Positions 35,854 through 48,990 of a stretch of 64,000 nucleotides of DNA are shown here, in pieces. The translations under genes and the position numbers were made by a program. The stretch covers positions 20,680,922 through 20,744,921 of the forward strand of contig NC_092678.1 of NCBI RefSeq assembly GCF_964355755.1. Reading direction: 5' to 3'. Position 1 is the stretch's first letter. The number at the start of each line of letters is the position of its first letter. A model generated the notes under the pieces. The model was not told the DNA's origin, made no database searches, and was given only the letters and a program-made list of their open reading frames with translations. This DNA is from Antedon mediterranea (taxonomy: Eukaryota > Echinodermata > Crinoidea > Comatulida > Antedonidae).

Positions 35854-38800
35854 TTAGTTATATAATTCGTTCATTTTCCTTTCGCAAACAAATGCCCACT
35901 TCTGATTGCATTGTGTATCAGTGAACTCCATCCTTGGTAAATTCCAGAGTTGCAGACAGCGTTCATTTGGGTAACTCGTTGGTCTGTTAGTTGACCATCG
36001 GGTAAACCCAAGGGCTGAGTCGTCCACGCAGGTCCATTCTCTTACCTATAATATATAAATGAGAATGATTATTTAACGTCATTAATTGCTTAAATAAAAG
36101 GAAAGGATAAATAAAACTGGTGACACTATGCGGAAATGTAGAAGAAGAAGAAGTCGTTGTCGTCAACTTTTGACACATCCCTCAACAATTAACACTCGGT
36201 TAATTTTATTTTATTCTGGTATATATAAAAATGTCTTGATATTGCAGCCAAGAACTGAATTGAATCAAAATTTACAATTTTTACAAACATTAGTTCATCA
36301 ACAACAATTTAATTCAAACTGCATGTAACAGGTAACTCTGGAGAACAATGGTCATCAACGTCTGCAATCAGACATGATACCAGAAGAATTGCTTAGCTGG
36401 AAAGTGTATTGTATGAGTTTTTTAATAGGACTAAAATCAATATATTCTTCATTCGTTTATGAGCTTCTTTACGGTAGGCCTAATTCTAATGCAATATAAT
36501 TGGTAATAATGGCACAAGACACGTGATTGTGAACACAATTTGGTAGTATCCTATCGTCAGAGACATTGAGACAAAAGACTATAAAATAATGAAGACAGTC
36601 GTAAACATCTAAAGAGAAGATGGAACTTTCCAATAAATTTGCTAATAACATAGTCCTGCATAAGCGCTACAAAAAGACTAAAATTCACTAACCTGACCGC
36701 TTTTCCTCCGGCATCCTATCCACCAAAAACTCTGCCTATCAACCATATCGGCATGGGCTAGGACAAACCCCGCCTCTTGCTCATCATTTAATACCGCCAG
36801 AGAAGCTCCCTGGTTGAGGCTGTTACAAATTATTATAGCATTCCACCATGATGTTTGGTAGTCACGTGGGCTGAACCAGTAACAAGAATTATTATAACGG
36901 ATCCACCCTGTCATACGGTCACAATATAAACCTTTTAAAGCAAATAAATAAAAATATCGTGTAATTACAACATATTCCAATTCGAATGAAACTTTATGCG
37001 CACTGGAATAAAATATGAAACGTGATAAAATTGTAAGGCTTTCCACTCAAATACTTGTTATTATCCTTCCCTAAAAAAGCAAATGTATTTGAACACGTAT
37101 GGTACAGAATGTATAATGCTGTAAGTTTGTTTTTAAACAATTTACAACATTTTTCTAAAAATATCTAAAAAAGTTTATTGTCCAATTTAAATATACCCCT
37201 ATCGTTTGTCCAACCAATTACTACCAAAACAAACAGAACTAGCCTCCGACAATGAATTTCGTGACTCTTTAAGGGAAAGAAAATACCTGGAAGATTAACG
37301 AATTAATTATGCTGCTGAACTGAACAAAATTGATGTATTGATTATACAAAGGTACTTTTGTCGGCTGTTTTTCCCCTGTAGGTAAAACTAACACTAGGCC
37401 TATCTGCATATGATTAATTTAATAATATAGCTATGTATTATTCATTTTATAGCTGAACTAAACAATTCTAAGAATGTACCATTGCAATCATTATCTCAAG
37501 TAAGTAACTGAATAAACTTGCATATTGATTGAATTAATTTTGTGGAAAAAACACCAAATAACTGAACAAGAAATATCAATCATCCACACAAAGAATATTG
37601 AGCCGTAGATTCTGGAACCCAAAATCAGACCCAAGGCAAGAATTACGCAAAAGTTAGAAGAAAGGTGCATGGAAATTTGTAGTCAACAAGGCTCAAGTTG
37701 CAGAGCTTCTACGAAATTTGTGATTCAGTAAAATCCAAACGTTGACTGAAGATGAAATAATACTACTGGTACTAATGTACATATTTCTACTAAATTCAAA
37801 CATGCATTTTAATATTTTGTAAATTGTTGTGAAGTACAGTATACTATTTCGATATAGTTATGTAACATACTCTGTCTACACTATCAAACGTTATTGACAA
37901 AAACAATGGACATGATGTCATATCACTACTATATATTTGGGCATATTACACGTTTTTTCAAACTAGATTGATAGTGTAGCCAAATCTCTAGAGATCAGAG
38001 TAGATCTGTAATAACAACATAGTTGTTGAGATAACAAAAAACGAGAAATAAGCATGCATAAATGTCAAAGGTTTTTTTTTTTTTGACTTACAACAACATC
38101 CGTATATATTTTTTACAATAATGTGTTTCAGAAAACCGTATTATTTTTAGCTTGAGGTTGTTTTTCACAATAATTTTTAAAAAATGATTACCTACCATCT
38201 AAATTTCTAAATACTCATTAAATTATTCAGTAAACATAAAATTTACATCTGTGTGTATTACGAACAATAAAGTGTTTAAAAAAAACATTTGTTGTTTTAG
38301 CTTGAGGTTGTTTTTCACAAACATTTTGAAAAATGATTTTGATTACCATCTAATTTCTAATTAGATATATTGATTTATATATATTTGTATAGGTCTCTCA
38401 GTTAAGTAAAACAGCAGCATCGTTACTAATGAGAACATTAAGTCAATGACTATCGATTGTAAGAAGACGGTAAATTCAAAAGAAGATGAAGGAGACATTT
38501 ATTTAGTGGCAATTTTAGGCCTAGATAGCTATTTGGAAATGCCCACCATATTTAGTAATAAGAAGCAGCTTACCTTCAGTGTAAACATGCTTCTGTAAAT
38601 TCTTTATCACTTCAGTTTGTAATTCCAAACGTTCTTCCAAACTTTTAACCTTCTTTTCCAATTTTAAGACATTCAAACTCATATTTGAATAATTCTTCTG
38701 TAAAGACCTGACCTTCTTATGACTGCAACGTCTATCATTTTTTGGTACACCACAAGTGTTTTCCGACACCGATAGAGAAGATACTTTAAAGGTGTATGAG

Positions 38801-38967
38801 CAGGAATCTTCAGCTTTTTCCGGGCTTGGAGAAGAAACTGGAGTAGACGTTAGGTCATCTGTATCTGCCTCCAAAGTATGTACTTTCGTCTCAGAATTTC
38901 TTCTGCTTTCTCCGCGTTTAATGATCAAACAGTAAGCTAAAATCCACAATCTAAAACTTAAATTCAT
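35854..38967 (-). CDS. Secreted coiled-coil C-type lectin 1
   Basis: Three exons in transcript order: 38967-38574, 36931-36693, 36045-35854; GT-AG, phases 1 and 0; 274 aa. Exon 1 encodes a signal peptide (MNLSFRLWILAYCLIIKRG), a Ser/Thr-rich part and a heptad-like coiled coil (about 90-128, LKLEKKVKSLEERLELQTEV) that could oligomerise. Exons 2-3 encode one long-form C-type lectin domain: YCDRMTGWIRYNNSCYWFS, GASLAVLNDEQEA, WWIGC, and DTQCNQKWAFVCERK near the end. The sugar/calcium motifs are atypical: RPT/YPN stands where EPN or QPD would be and FTD where WND would be, so calcium-dependent sugar binding is doubtful. The ATG at 38967 was chosen because the frame only extends to a TTG upstream. 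Its closest relative is the lectin at 41451-45699, with the same exon layout and phases, so the two are tandem duplicates. An immune or agglutinin role is inferred. Confidence 0.88.
37869..37990. mobile_element. MITE, CTGTCTACACTATCAA family
   Basis: Inverted ends CTCTGTCTACACTATCAAAC and TTGATAGTGTAGCCAAATCT enclose GGACATGATGTCATATCACT and a TTTGGGCATAT motif. It is in the first lectin's intron. Relatives: 43458-43563, 56370-56622 and a single end at 25618-25645. Confidence 0.7.
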
Positions 38968-41450
38968 TTTCAATTCACTAAAAATTATTCTCTACAAAAT
39001 AAAAATGCGCCGATAAAAATCACACAACTGCGAAACACCTTTTCCGCCTGGCAGTAACAGCTAATTTACCTCCGCGTCTTAATGCATATCGCATTCATAT
39101 CCCCCGTCCAGTGATTATACTGATTGACTTCTATTATCATAAGATATATGATTACCATCTAATGTACCTGAATGGATTCTAGAAGTTCGGTTAGTAAACA
39201 TAACCACGTTTTTATAAAGTCTCAAATATCCACATTCAATCAAATATTAATTTGGAATATGATGATGGAGATATATTTATCGCGTCTATCGGTGAGGACT
39301 ATGACTGCTGTTTGAATAAGATATTAGAGGAGAGTGAAAGTATGTCGTAGTGCATTTGACATCAATCAAAGAATATGTATTTTTAATACATCATCAAGAA
39401 AGAGGAACTGTTGTAGTAATTTCAGGGGCGAATTGACTAGCATGTAGACCAATTATCGTGATATAGAAGATGGATACTATATTTATTACTGAAAAACAGT
39501 GAGGCATCTTCCTAGGCCTGTATTGTTTTACGGAGACTGTATAACAATGCGGCCGTTATACTTGTCTGTAAATGCTAGGCCTACAGACTGTCGTGCAGTT
39601 GATGAGAAGGAGATGATGAACGAGAGTTCTCTATTTATTTATTTTAATATTAATTAATTTATTTATATATTGCCAATTTAAGTGTTCTAAATTTGGTAGA
39701 ATTCTGGTAGGTACTGAGAATAACAATAGTCAATAAAAAAATGTTATGATGGGTGTCTTTTGTCTACTATAAGATTATTGTATCTCAAATGCTTTGTAAT
39801 GTACACGTAATGAACATGCTCGTCAATAATGTTAATTAAGAAAAAGCGGTGTAGATGAAGTAGTAAAAGTGCAAGTGAGTGCTACAGATCTGAAGCATAA
39901 CGTAGTTTTGATGACGCAGGGCCCTTCTAAAGACACAGACCAAATGTCGATGTTAGAATGCTTCTCATTGAATAACAAAAGACCTCCCATAGACTATGTA
40001 TTTACAATCATGGAGGAATTAGTTCATGGCACAATCGTCGCCTGCAATAATTGATTTCAACCGCAGAGAGGGAAAACCTTAAACTTTGCCTAGGTCCGAT
40101 TTTAGGCCAATGTTTTGTAGTCAAACAATGAACTTCCGGTTCTAAAAATCAATGAAGCGTAACGGGAGGTGCTATGAGGTGTCATGGTGTAGATCTGTAT
40201 TATTACAAAATATATAATAATATAATAATACAGTATTAAGAAATAAAAACTGTATTATTTACATATTAAAAATAATACACACAAATTAATTTTAATAACC
40301 TTTACATTAAATTGTAATTTAATAAACAGCTAATGATACTATCTAATATCGTAATAATAATATAATAAAACACTATTCGTGTTAATGGTGACGTCACAAA
40401 ACGATAATAATAGTAACGTTAACGAAACAAATAGTCCATAAAATCAATAAATTATTAGTTTCAAAACATAAAAATACGTTTGTACTTATTATTATTAATA
40501 ACAAAAATATATTTATGAAACACACGTGACATTTTACAAATTCTTCTCAGTATCGCCGTGCATTTGCTTTAAAAAGATGCAAATATGGCATGATTATCAT
40601 ACATAAAATGTTGAAATACTTACGAACGTCTTAAGTTGCAATCAAATATGCATTTTTTATTGATACATTTCTGTGAAGTGATACTGTGTTATAGTTGATT
40701 GAAACAAGTTTTTATTAATGTTTTTCAGTATTGCGTAATATTCTTTTGGCCTAAAGCGCAACGCAAGCGAGTCAAGCAACGCCAATGATTTGACCAATCA
40801 AAGCGATGGATTATAGTTGAGTTACAGTTATGTATTTTGCTTAAGCTGCCTCTACCCAGAAATTTTTCATTTTTTTTATGATGATGATGACGTTGAAAGG
40901 GATGGTGAAGAAAACGATGATGATTATGATGATGACGTTAAAGGGGATAGCGAACAAGACGATGGCGATTATGATGATGAGGTTGAAGGCGATAGAGTGA
41001 TAAAGACGAAGACGATTATGATGATGACGTTGAAAGGGATAGCGAAGAAGACGATAACGATTATGATGATGACGTTGAAAGGGATAGTGAAGAAGACGAT
41101 TATGATGATGACGTTAAAGGGGATAGTGAAAAAGACGATGACGATTATGATGATGACGTTGAAGGGGATAGTGAAGATGACGATGACGATTATGATGATG
41201 ACGTTGAAGGGGATAGTGAAGATGAGGGTGACGATTATGATGATGACGTTGAAGGGGATAGTGAAGATAAGGGTGATGACATATGGTGATGATGAATGAC
41301 ACCAAGATGAAAAATTTGCTAATAATAATGTTTATATTAATGATAAAATTAATATTATACTGATCTTTATTTTATATTATGAATCTTTCTCCTGGAATGT
41401 AACACGTTCGTAACAACAAGAGGACATAAGCATGTGAACTGGGGTTAAAA
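38968..41450. other. Spacer between the two lectin genes
   Basis: This should contain the promoter of lectin 1 (just above 38967) and the 3' UTR of lectin 2, whose likely poly(A) signal is the minus-strand AATAAA at 41371-41366. A partial MITE lies at 40750-40815 and a minisatellite at 40880-41290. The open frame at 39869-40054 has no recognisable content. Confidence 0.5.
40880..41290. repeat. ~60-bp GATGATGACGTTGAAGG minisatellite
   Basis: About seven units of 54-63 bp (GATTATGATGATGACGTTGA, GGGGATAGTGAAGATGAC...). The unit is nearly divisible by three, so an acidic Asp/Glu frame and a Met/Lys/Thr frame stay open; these are repeat artefacts with no start context or neighbouring exons. Confidence 0.85.
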
Positions 41451-44400
41451 TCAAGGTCGTTTAAGTGGTCGTTCACACACAAATGACCATCGCTGGTTAC
41501 ATTGCGTGTCGGTCATCTCTACTTTGGGAACTTTCCACATTTGAAGGCATCGTGCGTTAGAATAGCCGGTAGGGCGTCCGTCTGACCATTTCCTATACGT
41601 CATTAACTCCCCGTTCACACACATATAATCTTTCTTCTGGAAAGATAAAAAAGAGATAGGATAGTAAAATATATCAATCTAAACGACAAATGGCTCAGGA
41701 AAAGCGGTTTCAATATATGAATAGCATATCCATAGTAATAATATAGGGTATTATGGGAAGCGGGAAAGCACCAAGGGGGTGTGTTGTGACGTGACCTTAA
41801 GGTGGCGCTAATAAGAACGCGAGGTTACAGCCGTAACCAGAAAAAGGTTTCAGTTTGAGGATTTTTAAATGGTGATAAACGAAGTTAGGCCCTGGTTGCA
41901 TTATTTTTCATTGTTGATTTTTGCTACGATAATAGCCTGGTAGCTTTAAATGAAGACAAACAATATCAATATTGATTTTGAAAGAGCATCACCATTGGAA
42001 TCCCACATGTCGTATCGGATATCGCTTGTCAGATATCTGTCACACACATTAAATCCCTTGCGATTGTCAATGGTTTTTGTCTCTATTGCATTTTCTCTGT
42101 TTTAGGCCTAGTTTGAGTTGATCATAGCCTGAATGTAGTATTCATGATGGGCTACTTTCTTTAATTCGGTGATATGATTTTGGTAAAGAGCTTGCTTCCC
42201 ACTAGGACGCAACGCAACGCAAAGTGATTTGACCAATCACAAGCAGTGGATTATCCGGACAGTCGCGTGCAATTGGTTAACTCACTTGCGTTGCGTCTAC
42301 GTCATTGCGTTGCGTCCTACTGGAAACCAAGCTTTAAGATGGGTTATCACTTTGCGTTTGCGTGTATAACCAAGTTAAAATCTTTTTGAAATTGAATTAT
42401 TTGGTTTAATTTCATACATTTGAAAGTATGTCTCTATTTATGATTCGGAGTTTACTTTACGTATGTACAGTCCTTTACTCCAAGTTTGTTGTAAATAAAC
42501 TAAGCTACACTTTCAATGTTTATTTCTCATCGATTCTAAGCTGTGTATTGAAAAACCTAATGATACAAATCGTTATACACTCATCCGTCAGAGAGACATG
42601 TTTCGCATTCTAAGATGAGCAAAGTTATATTAAAAGATTAATCTGTGTGCCTTAAAGGCAAAGCGATATTCAATTACATTACGCACAAATTTAATTACAG
42701 TAAAGGTTATTTTATTCTTATCGTAACCTCGAAATAATGTTGTCGCTAATTTCAAAGAATACTCAATTTGCTCCTAACGTTACATTAGACGATCAGCGTG
42801 CATTAATTATATCATCATTAATATATACATTAATTATGATCTAATATTTCGTGAACTGTTATGCTAGCAGACCTACTTTGTTTCTGAAGTCGTATGCAAG
42901 AAAATCGCGCCTCAATCAGTTTGATAACTTTCAATGTCAAAACATGTTTAGGCTTAGTGCAGACTCTAGTGCGATAGAAGGGATTGGTGTCGCAAGCCCG
43001 CCCTATGGGTGCTACTAATAAGAATAAACGTAGTTGTTTACCGTAGAATTATACTGACAACCAATCCACCAGGCTGAGTTCATTGAAGTGAAGTCAGCAA
43101 TACGTGCAATAAACTGGGCTTCTTCGTAACTATTAATAAGGGCAAGATCCGACTCTTTACCCTTGCCGTTGCACACGCCTCTCGCCGTGTCGTAGTTGAC
43201 TTGCCTGCCTTCAGGTGAGAACCAGTAGCATGACTTATCAAATCGCCACCATCCATGAGCTTGACTGCATTTATCTGGAAGACAATTCATTCATGTAATT
43301 TATTCAGCTCTTTAGCTCCAATGCCCGGGCGGCAAACCGGAGAAAATTGCGGGGTTCTGTCAGGCCGGCGGATCCCTTGGTTATATTCTAATGGGGTGGA
43401 CTATCGTTTTTGTTGGTGTAGGCACAGGGTTCCGTGGGAAGTTCACTCAGTCCTTTAAGCTCTGTGTACACTGTCAAACTTTATGTGACACACAAATGGG
43501 ATGTGCCCATATGGACATGATGATGTCATATCACTACCATATTTGATAGTGTAGACAGAGCTTTAGCAATCCCAATTCAAGACTTGTTTGTAACTTGTTA
43601 TATTTTAATAGTTGATTCGTTTTATTAAAAATTAATTTATAATTAATATATTACTGTCTTTTCTATATTTTTAACAAATAGTTACAATAACTAAACGATA
43701 ATTAATTATATTAGTATATCAATGTAATTATTTTTTGTTTTAAATCCCATTACCATGTCGTACCGTTCTTAATAATAGGCCTATTGATACGTGCGATATG
43801 CCCACTGGCACGTGTCACAACACCCTTAGCTCCGTCACCTTCTGCCTATTTCCTCACACTTACTAATACGTATTTCTTTACAACAACAAAACAGTATTAA
43901 TATGGAAACTGTATAGGCCTCATACTATCACTGATACATCCACAGCGCGCACGCATTACGTTCCCATCCCAGCCCACCTGCATCCATCTATCATCATTAA
44001 GCCCTCTCTTATAAATACACGCTACCGGAGAGTGATGAAGTATTTCACATCGAAATTAAATATTACGATACGCTTTCATTCACTTAAAGTTTGCTTACTC
44101 GAATAACATGACACATGTTTTGAAACGAGCAGCGCTTCTCCGTAGGCTTGCTGAATCAATTATAGAAGTAATCATTTCATAATTTCAAATTTGGATAAAC
44201 ACTCTGTCTGAGTTACAATAATATGTTAAAACTTCGAGGCAATTGACGTGGAATCTATAGTAATACAGTATGTATGTTATGAATACAAATATCATACAAG
44301 CAATTTATATTATATTCGTTCATTATAATTGGTTATTCTTAAAACACGTTTGTAAGCCTTGCTTGGGTGTTGCAAACAAATAATATAAATATACAAACAG

Positions 44401-45699
44401 GATGCGTAAATTTTAATGACGTAATATACAGAATCGACGACGTTGTTTGTGTCATTGAACAAAAAAAGTTGATGTTTGAGATGTTTAAGTGTGTTGAATT
44501 ACAATACAGGTGAAACATACTGTATATTTACTGCTAACAAAATAGAGAAAAAAATGTTACCATAGTTTTAAATTACCGAGTCTCTGGCATATTCATATAA
44601 TTCTAGTCACTAATATAGTATAATTATATTTATTCATTTCATCAAAATTAAGCCATAACGACTGTTTGATTACAATTAAAAAATGAATAAATAAAAAATT
44701 TCTTTAGCAAGAGAGAATATTGTTGTCTTCTTTTCTCTTTCCTTCTTTTCTTTCTTCTATATTGAAAAAAAATTGAAAAGAATACAAAAGGGTTTTTTTT
44801 TAATACACTTATTGTATTTTACTACAAAACAGAAAGTTGAAAAGGAAGGAAAGAAATATAGAATGAAAAATCAAGGCTTCAATACGTTAGCCAAATTTTA
44901 TAAGAGGGTATGTGCCAATATAACCAATTATGTTTAGGTTTTAAAAGATATCCAAGTATGTTATGTTTTAAAAAAGATATCTCTTTTAACCATATAATTG
45001 TACATACATGTTCTAAACACATTTTAAAATATGTAATCTTTGTATAGCCTTGTCAGAAATGGAATAATGAATAAAAGTGGGCTAAACCCACGAAAGAGAA
45101 AAAAAACTTTAGTCACTAATATACCGTATTGTCTATCTATTCTTTAAAAACCAAGACACAGAACTCTGGAAGACGGTTTAAAGGATGCTGGATTAGAAGA
45201 GATGTATCAGGCCTAACTTGTAAAACTAGGCCCACAGTACGTGGTTTGTTAGAAGTATGGCCCGTTCAAGCTTAGTTATTTACCTGGGTAAGTTAATCTC
45301 AGAGATGTAGATCTATACTTGTAAAACGTGGTTTTCTAGAATAATGGCCCTTTCATGATGAGTTATTTACTCGGGTAAGTTTGTTTCAGGCACGGTTATC
45401 GCCACCTTTAGTGGGATATAATGGGTCATACCACCGGGAAGATAACTAAGCCTGGATCTGCCGGTAGAATTACCTTCTCTGAATGCGTGTTCCTTTTGTA
45501 GCGTCGCTATCACATCGTCCTGCCGAGAAATTTTCTCAACAGCGTCATTCAAGTCTTTTCGTAAAGTTGCAACAGTTTCTGATAAGTCACGGACGTCAAT
45601 AACCAAATCAGGAGTGTTTTTAGCCCGTTTACAATGAACTAGTACGGCACTTAAAAGAACGAGGACTAAACTTGGTTGTATGCTTATTTCTAGCTTCAT
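41451..45699 (-). CDS. Secreted coiled-coil C-type lectin 2
   Basis: Three exons in transcript order: 45699-45474, 43274-43042, 41636-41451; GT-AG, phases 1 and 0; 214 aa. Exon 1 gives a signal peptide (SLVLVLLSAVLVHC, residues about 10-23) and a short coiled coil (about 38-70, VATLRKDLNDAVEKISRQDD). The lectin domain (about 78-208) has KCSQAHGWWRFDKSCYWFSP, ESDLALINSYEEAQF, AWWIGC, RKWSDGRPTGYSNARC and DTQCNQRWSFVCERP. As in its paralogue, EPN/QPD and WND are not present (RPT/YSN and MTD instead), and an extra Cys follows WWIG, probably pairing with the Cys near the start of exon 3 (YMC here, WTC in lectin 1). Exon 1 is much shorter than in lectin 1. The intron carries MITEs at 42185 and 43458. 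Function is inferred as an extracellular recognition protein. Confidence 0.87.
42185..42337. mobile_element. MITE, GGTTCCCACTAG family, well preserved
   Basis: Inverted ends GCTTGCTTCCCACTAGGACG and CGTCCTACTGGAAACCAAGC enclose GACCAATCACAAGCAGTGG and its rough complement; TTAA lies at the right edge. It is in the second intron of lectin 2. Confidence 0.8.
43458..43563. mobile_element. MITE, CTGTCTACACTATCAA family
   Basis: AAGCTCTGTGTACACTGTCA at the left and GATAGTGTAGACAGAGCTTT at the right form inverted ends around a ~60-bp centre with GGACATGATGATGTCATATC. It lies in the first intron of lectin 2, close to the lectin exon. Confidence 0.8.
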
Positions 45700-47499
45700 T
45701 TTCAAGGTATTTTTTAAATTCTGCCTATATGAGTCTATGAGTGGTTACCGGACGGTGAACGCTCTCTTTAAATCAGAATATATTCCCGTTTTTCAATATA
45801 TAGCTTTCTGGTCTTCTGTCCTGACAATTAATTTTTGGTTCAATATACAATGATTCTTTTCCAGTCCGGCTCCTTGTCACTAATAGTTACATATTCTCAA
45901 AGTTGAACGGTAGCGGTACAATAAAATTCTCAAAACAGCATCTTGTGTCAAAGTGGTTTGAGAAGACGTGTATACGTTTAAAAATCTCTACTAGGCCTAT
46001 TCTTATTGTGCAAAACTGAAAATATAAGTAGGCCTATGCACTTTATAATCGTGTAAAACGCAAAGTAATATTCACAACGCTAATATAAAACATTTGAAAT
46101 CCACTTCTTTGAATTGAAAATTACAATGTAAGTATCTCCCAGAGAAACCATTAAACCGTTCGAATAATGTATGTCAACATGCCTGCGTTTCGTAGGCGCA
46201 CGACTCTCGTTATAAGTGTATCAGCGTTATCAAAAAAAATGTCATACAATAAACAATTGCATTACCGTTCTGTTAAAATTGAATTTGTATTGTATGGGTA
46301 TATTTCAGATTCAAATATATGATTATACAATTGAACAGTCTTCTTCTTCTGTTGCTGTATAAAGGCAGACGGTAAAGAAGATAACTTGCGATATTTTTGT
46401 ACAGTAAATAAACGCAAAATGATATAGCGTAAATATCTTCCGTCTAATAATCAATTATGCTTTCCTATAATATGATACGCCAGTCTATTGACTATACTGT
46501 TAATATTTAAAATGTAAACGCATTCTGTAGTAAACAACAATATAAAGATAATACAATAGGTATACAATACTGGCAATGCAGTTAAAAACGATTCGTCCGT
46601 TGAAGAAAAGACAACCCTGGAACGTCAGATAACGGTAGCCTCCGAGTCAGTAGTAGCATGAAATAACACGTCACGTCACGTAATAAACGTATACGCTGGT
46701 GAAACGGTGTTGACACGATCGTGGCACTTCACAATTTGTTAATAATTACGTAATCCTCACGTCGAATTCAAATGTGTAACATAACATTCAACAATATACG
46801 CCAGCTATGCACAGCAGTCTGCGTAGATCGCAATCTCCGTCCGTGTGTGATATCGACTGCAATTACAAACGTTGTCAAATTACCGTAATTGAAGAAAACT
46901 CGCTTATTATATTAGTGATGAGATGATCACGTGATGAGATAATGAAATATACAATCAACGACTGATGAGATCATTATTTCTCGATAAACACCTTCGAAGA
47001 ATTGGCAACTTTCGTCGTGTTTTTTTTGTTACATTATTTTATTATACATTTTGATAATAACAATCCGGAGTTTAATAGCATATAGCTAGCTCTGGTTCAA
47101 TAGATCACAATGTCGCGTGCCTCGAAGATAAGTGATTTTTGCATTAAGTATAATTTATCGTTACTAAAAACTGTAAATCAATGACAGTACATTTCCCTCA
47201 GACGTTAGAAATTTATTGCGCAAGCTTTTAGTGTTAATCTGTTACGGTGAAAGACCCATGCTTCTATTGGCAAATGTAAATTATGAAGCACTATGTTTCT
47301 GTGCCAAAAGCCTCTTAAAGTACCAAAGAGATTAATCCGAAATATAACACACGTAAATATTGCCTCGCTGCAAATTTTTTAAATGTTTACTAACGATGAC
47401 ACGGTCATACAATTATTAGATTACTGTAACATGTAATAACGGTCACACAAAGGCCAATTTACACAGACGAGCGGTATCGGTAAGCTGAAAAACGCTTGT

Positions 47500-47560
47500 C
47501 CCTAGAATTTGTATCTATCCTCAGCGAAACCCGCCCGTCTGCTCCGCGTTTTGTGAACAG
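47500..47560. repeat. Dispersed repeat shared with 9425-9490
   Basis: TTTGTATCTATCCTCAGCG followed by CCCGCCCGTCTGCTCCGCG matches the IRAK intron copy. It overlaps a spurious frame at 47502-47699. Confidence 0.55.
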
Positions 47561-48199
47561 TGCGTACAAATTGTGTCTCTTTGAGATGCCACCGTTGACG
47601 TGTACGTAAAAAAGCAAAAAGTAAAATTAATATCAACATTTGAACGCGCACGTAACAGCTGTCATTCGTCATTATGTTACTATTGACGCGCGCGTACAAA
47701 AGTCGTACTTTTATTTATCAACATATGAACGCGTGTGTGAAGCTTTTATTCTTCGTCTGTTGACCAAAAACGTACCATTTCAACGAAATGTGTGCTTTGA
47801 ATAATGAAAGCGTTAATCATTTCTGTAATGCACCAAATACGAGACGTGATCAAGAGGGCGATGTGATCAAAATATTTAAATAATACACATTTTGTATGCA
47901 CAATTACTCTAGTAACTACAACACTGTACTTATTAAAATAATAAATTTAAAAATATCCATTTAATATCTGGAAAACCTTCTAGAAAAATATAACAGTTAC
48001 AATTTTCTTTAAAAGCCGCTTCGACCTATCTCCTTTTCACACTTGGCCCATTTTTATAGTAGCTTATAAACTATCCATAATGTATATTTCACACGTTTTT
48101 TAAACAGCGCCACCATTAGAAAAAGAATCGAACCGCGAAACTTTGAACAGTAGAGCGAAAACCGTACTTTTAAATTGTAAAACGGCATGCAATACAATG

Positions 48200-48990
48200 A
48201 TATATGTCCTATTATTACCCAAATTAGCTTTGTCACTATCCTTGTTACCGACATGAACCCTTCCAGTGTCATTATGATCCAAATCATTACCACCGTCACT
48301 TTCATCATTACCGAAATCCTCCTCGTCACTATCAATACCGAAATCATCCTCGTCACTAACAATACCGAAATGATCATCGTCACTAACATCATTACCGAAA
48401 TGATCATCGTCACTAACATCATTAGCGAAATCCTCTTCGTCACTATTATCATTACCAAAATCCTTCTCGTCACTATCATCGTTCTACCGACATCAACCTC
48501 GTTACTAATATCATTACCGAATCATTATCATCATCACTATACCGGTAATCATTACCGAAATCCTCCTCGTAAAATAATTACCAAAATCCTCCTCGTCACT
48601 ATCATCATTACCGAAAACTTCCTCGTCACTATCATCTTTACCGAAATCATCATCATCACTATTATCATTACCAAAATCCTCCTCGTTTACTATCATCATT
48701 ACCAAAATCCTCCTCGTCACTATCATCATTACCGAAATCCTCCTCGTCACTATCATCATTACCGACATAAACCTCGTCACTATCATCATTACCGACATCA
48801 ACCTCGTCACAATCATCAATACCAAAATCTTCCTCGTCACTATCATTATTACCGAAAACCTCCTCGTCACTATCATCATTACCGACATAAACCTCGTCAC
48901 TATCATCTTTACCGACATAAACCTCGTCACTATCATCTTTACCGACATCAACCTCGTCACTATTATCATCACAATCGTCATTGATATTTC
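48200..48990. repeat. 30-bp minisatellite, ATCATCATTACCGAAATCCTCCTCGTCACT-like
   Basis: About 25 units near 30 bp (ATCATCATTACCGAAATC then CTCCTCGTCACT), with GACATAAAC/GACATCAAC variants on the right. All-frame openness produces long Ile/Thr, Asp/Asn and Met/Val frames, none with exon-like borders. Confidence 0.9.

Noticed and set aside
39869-40054. 61-codon plus frame between the lectins
   Set aside because: No splice signals or family resemblance; it is short and isolated.
40817-41299. 160-codon acidic then Met/Lys-rich frame
   Set aside because: Minisatellite artefact; the composition changes abruptly because a unit length shifts the frame.
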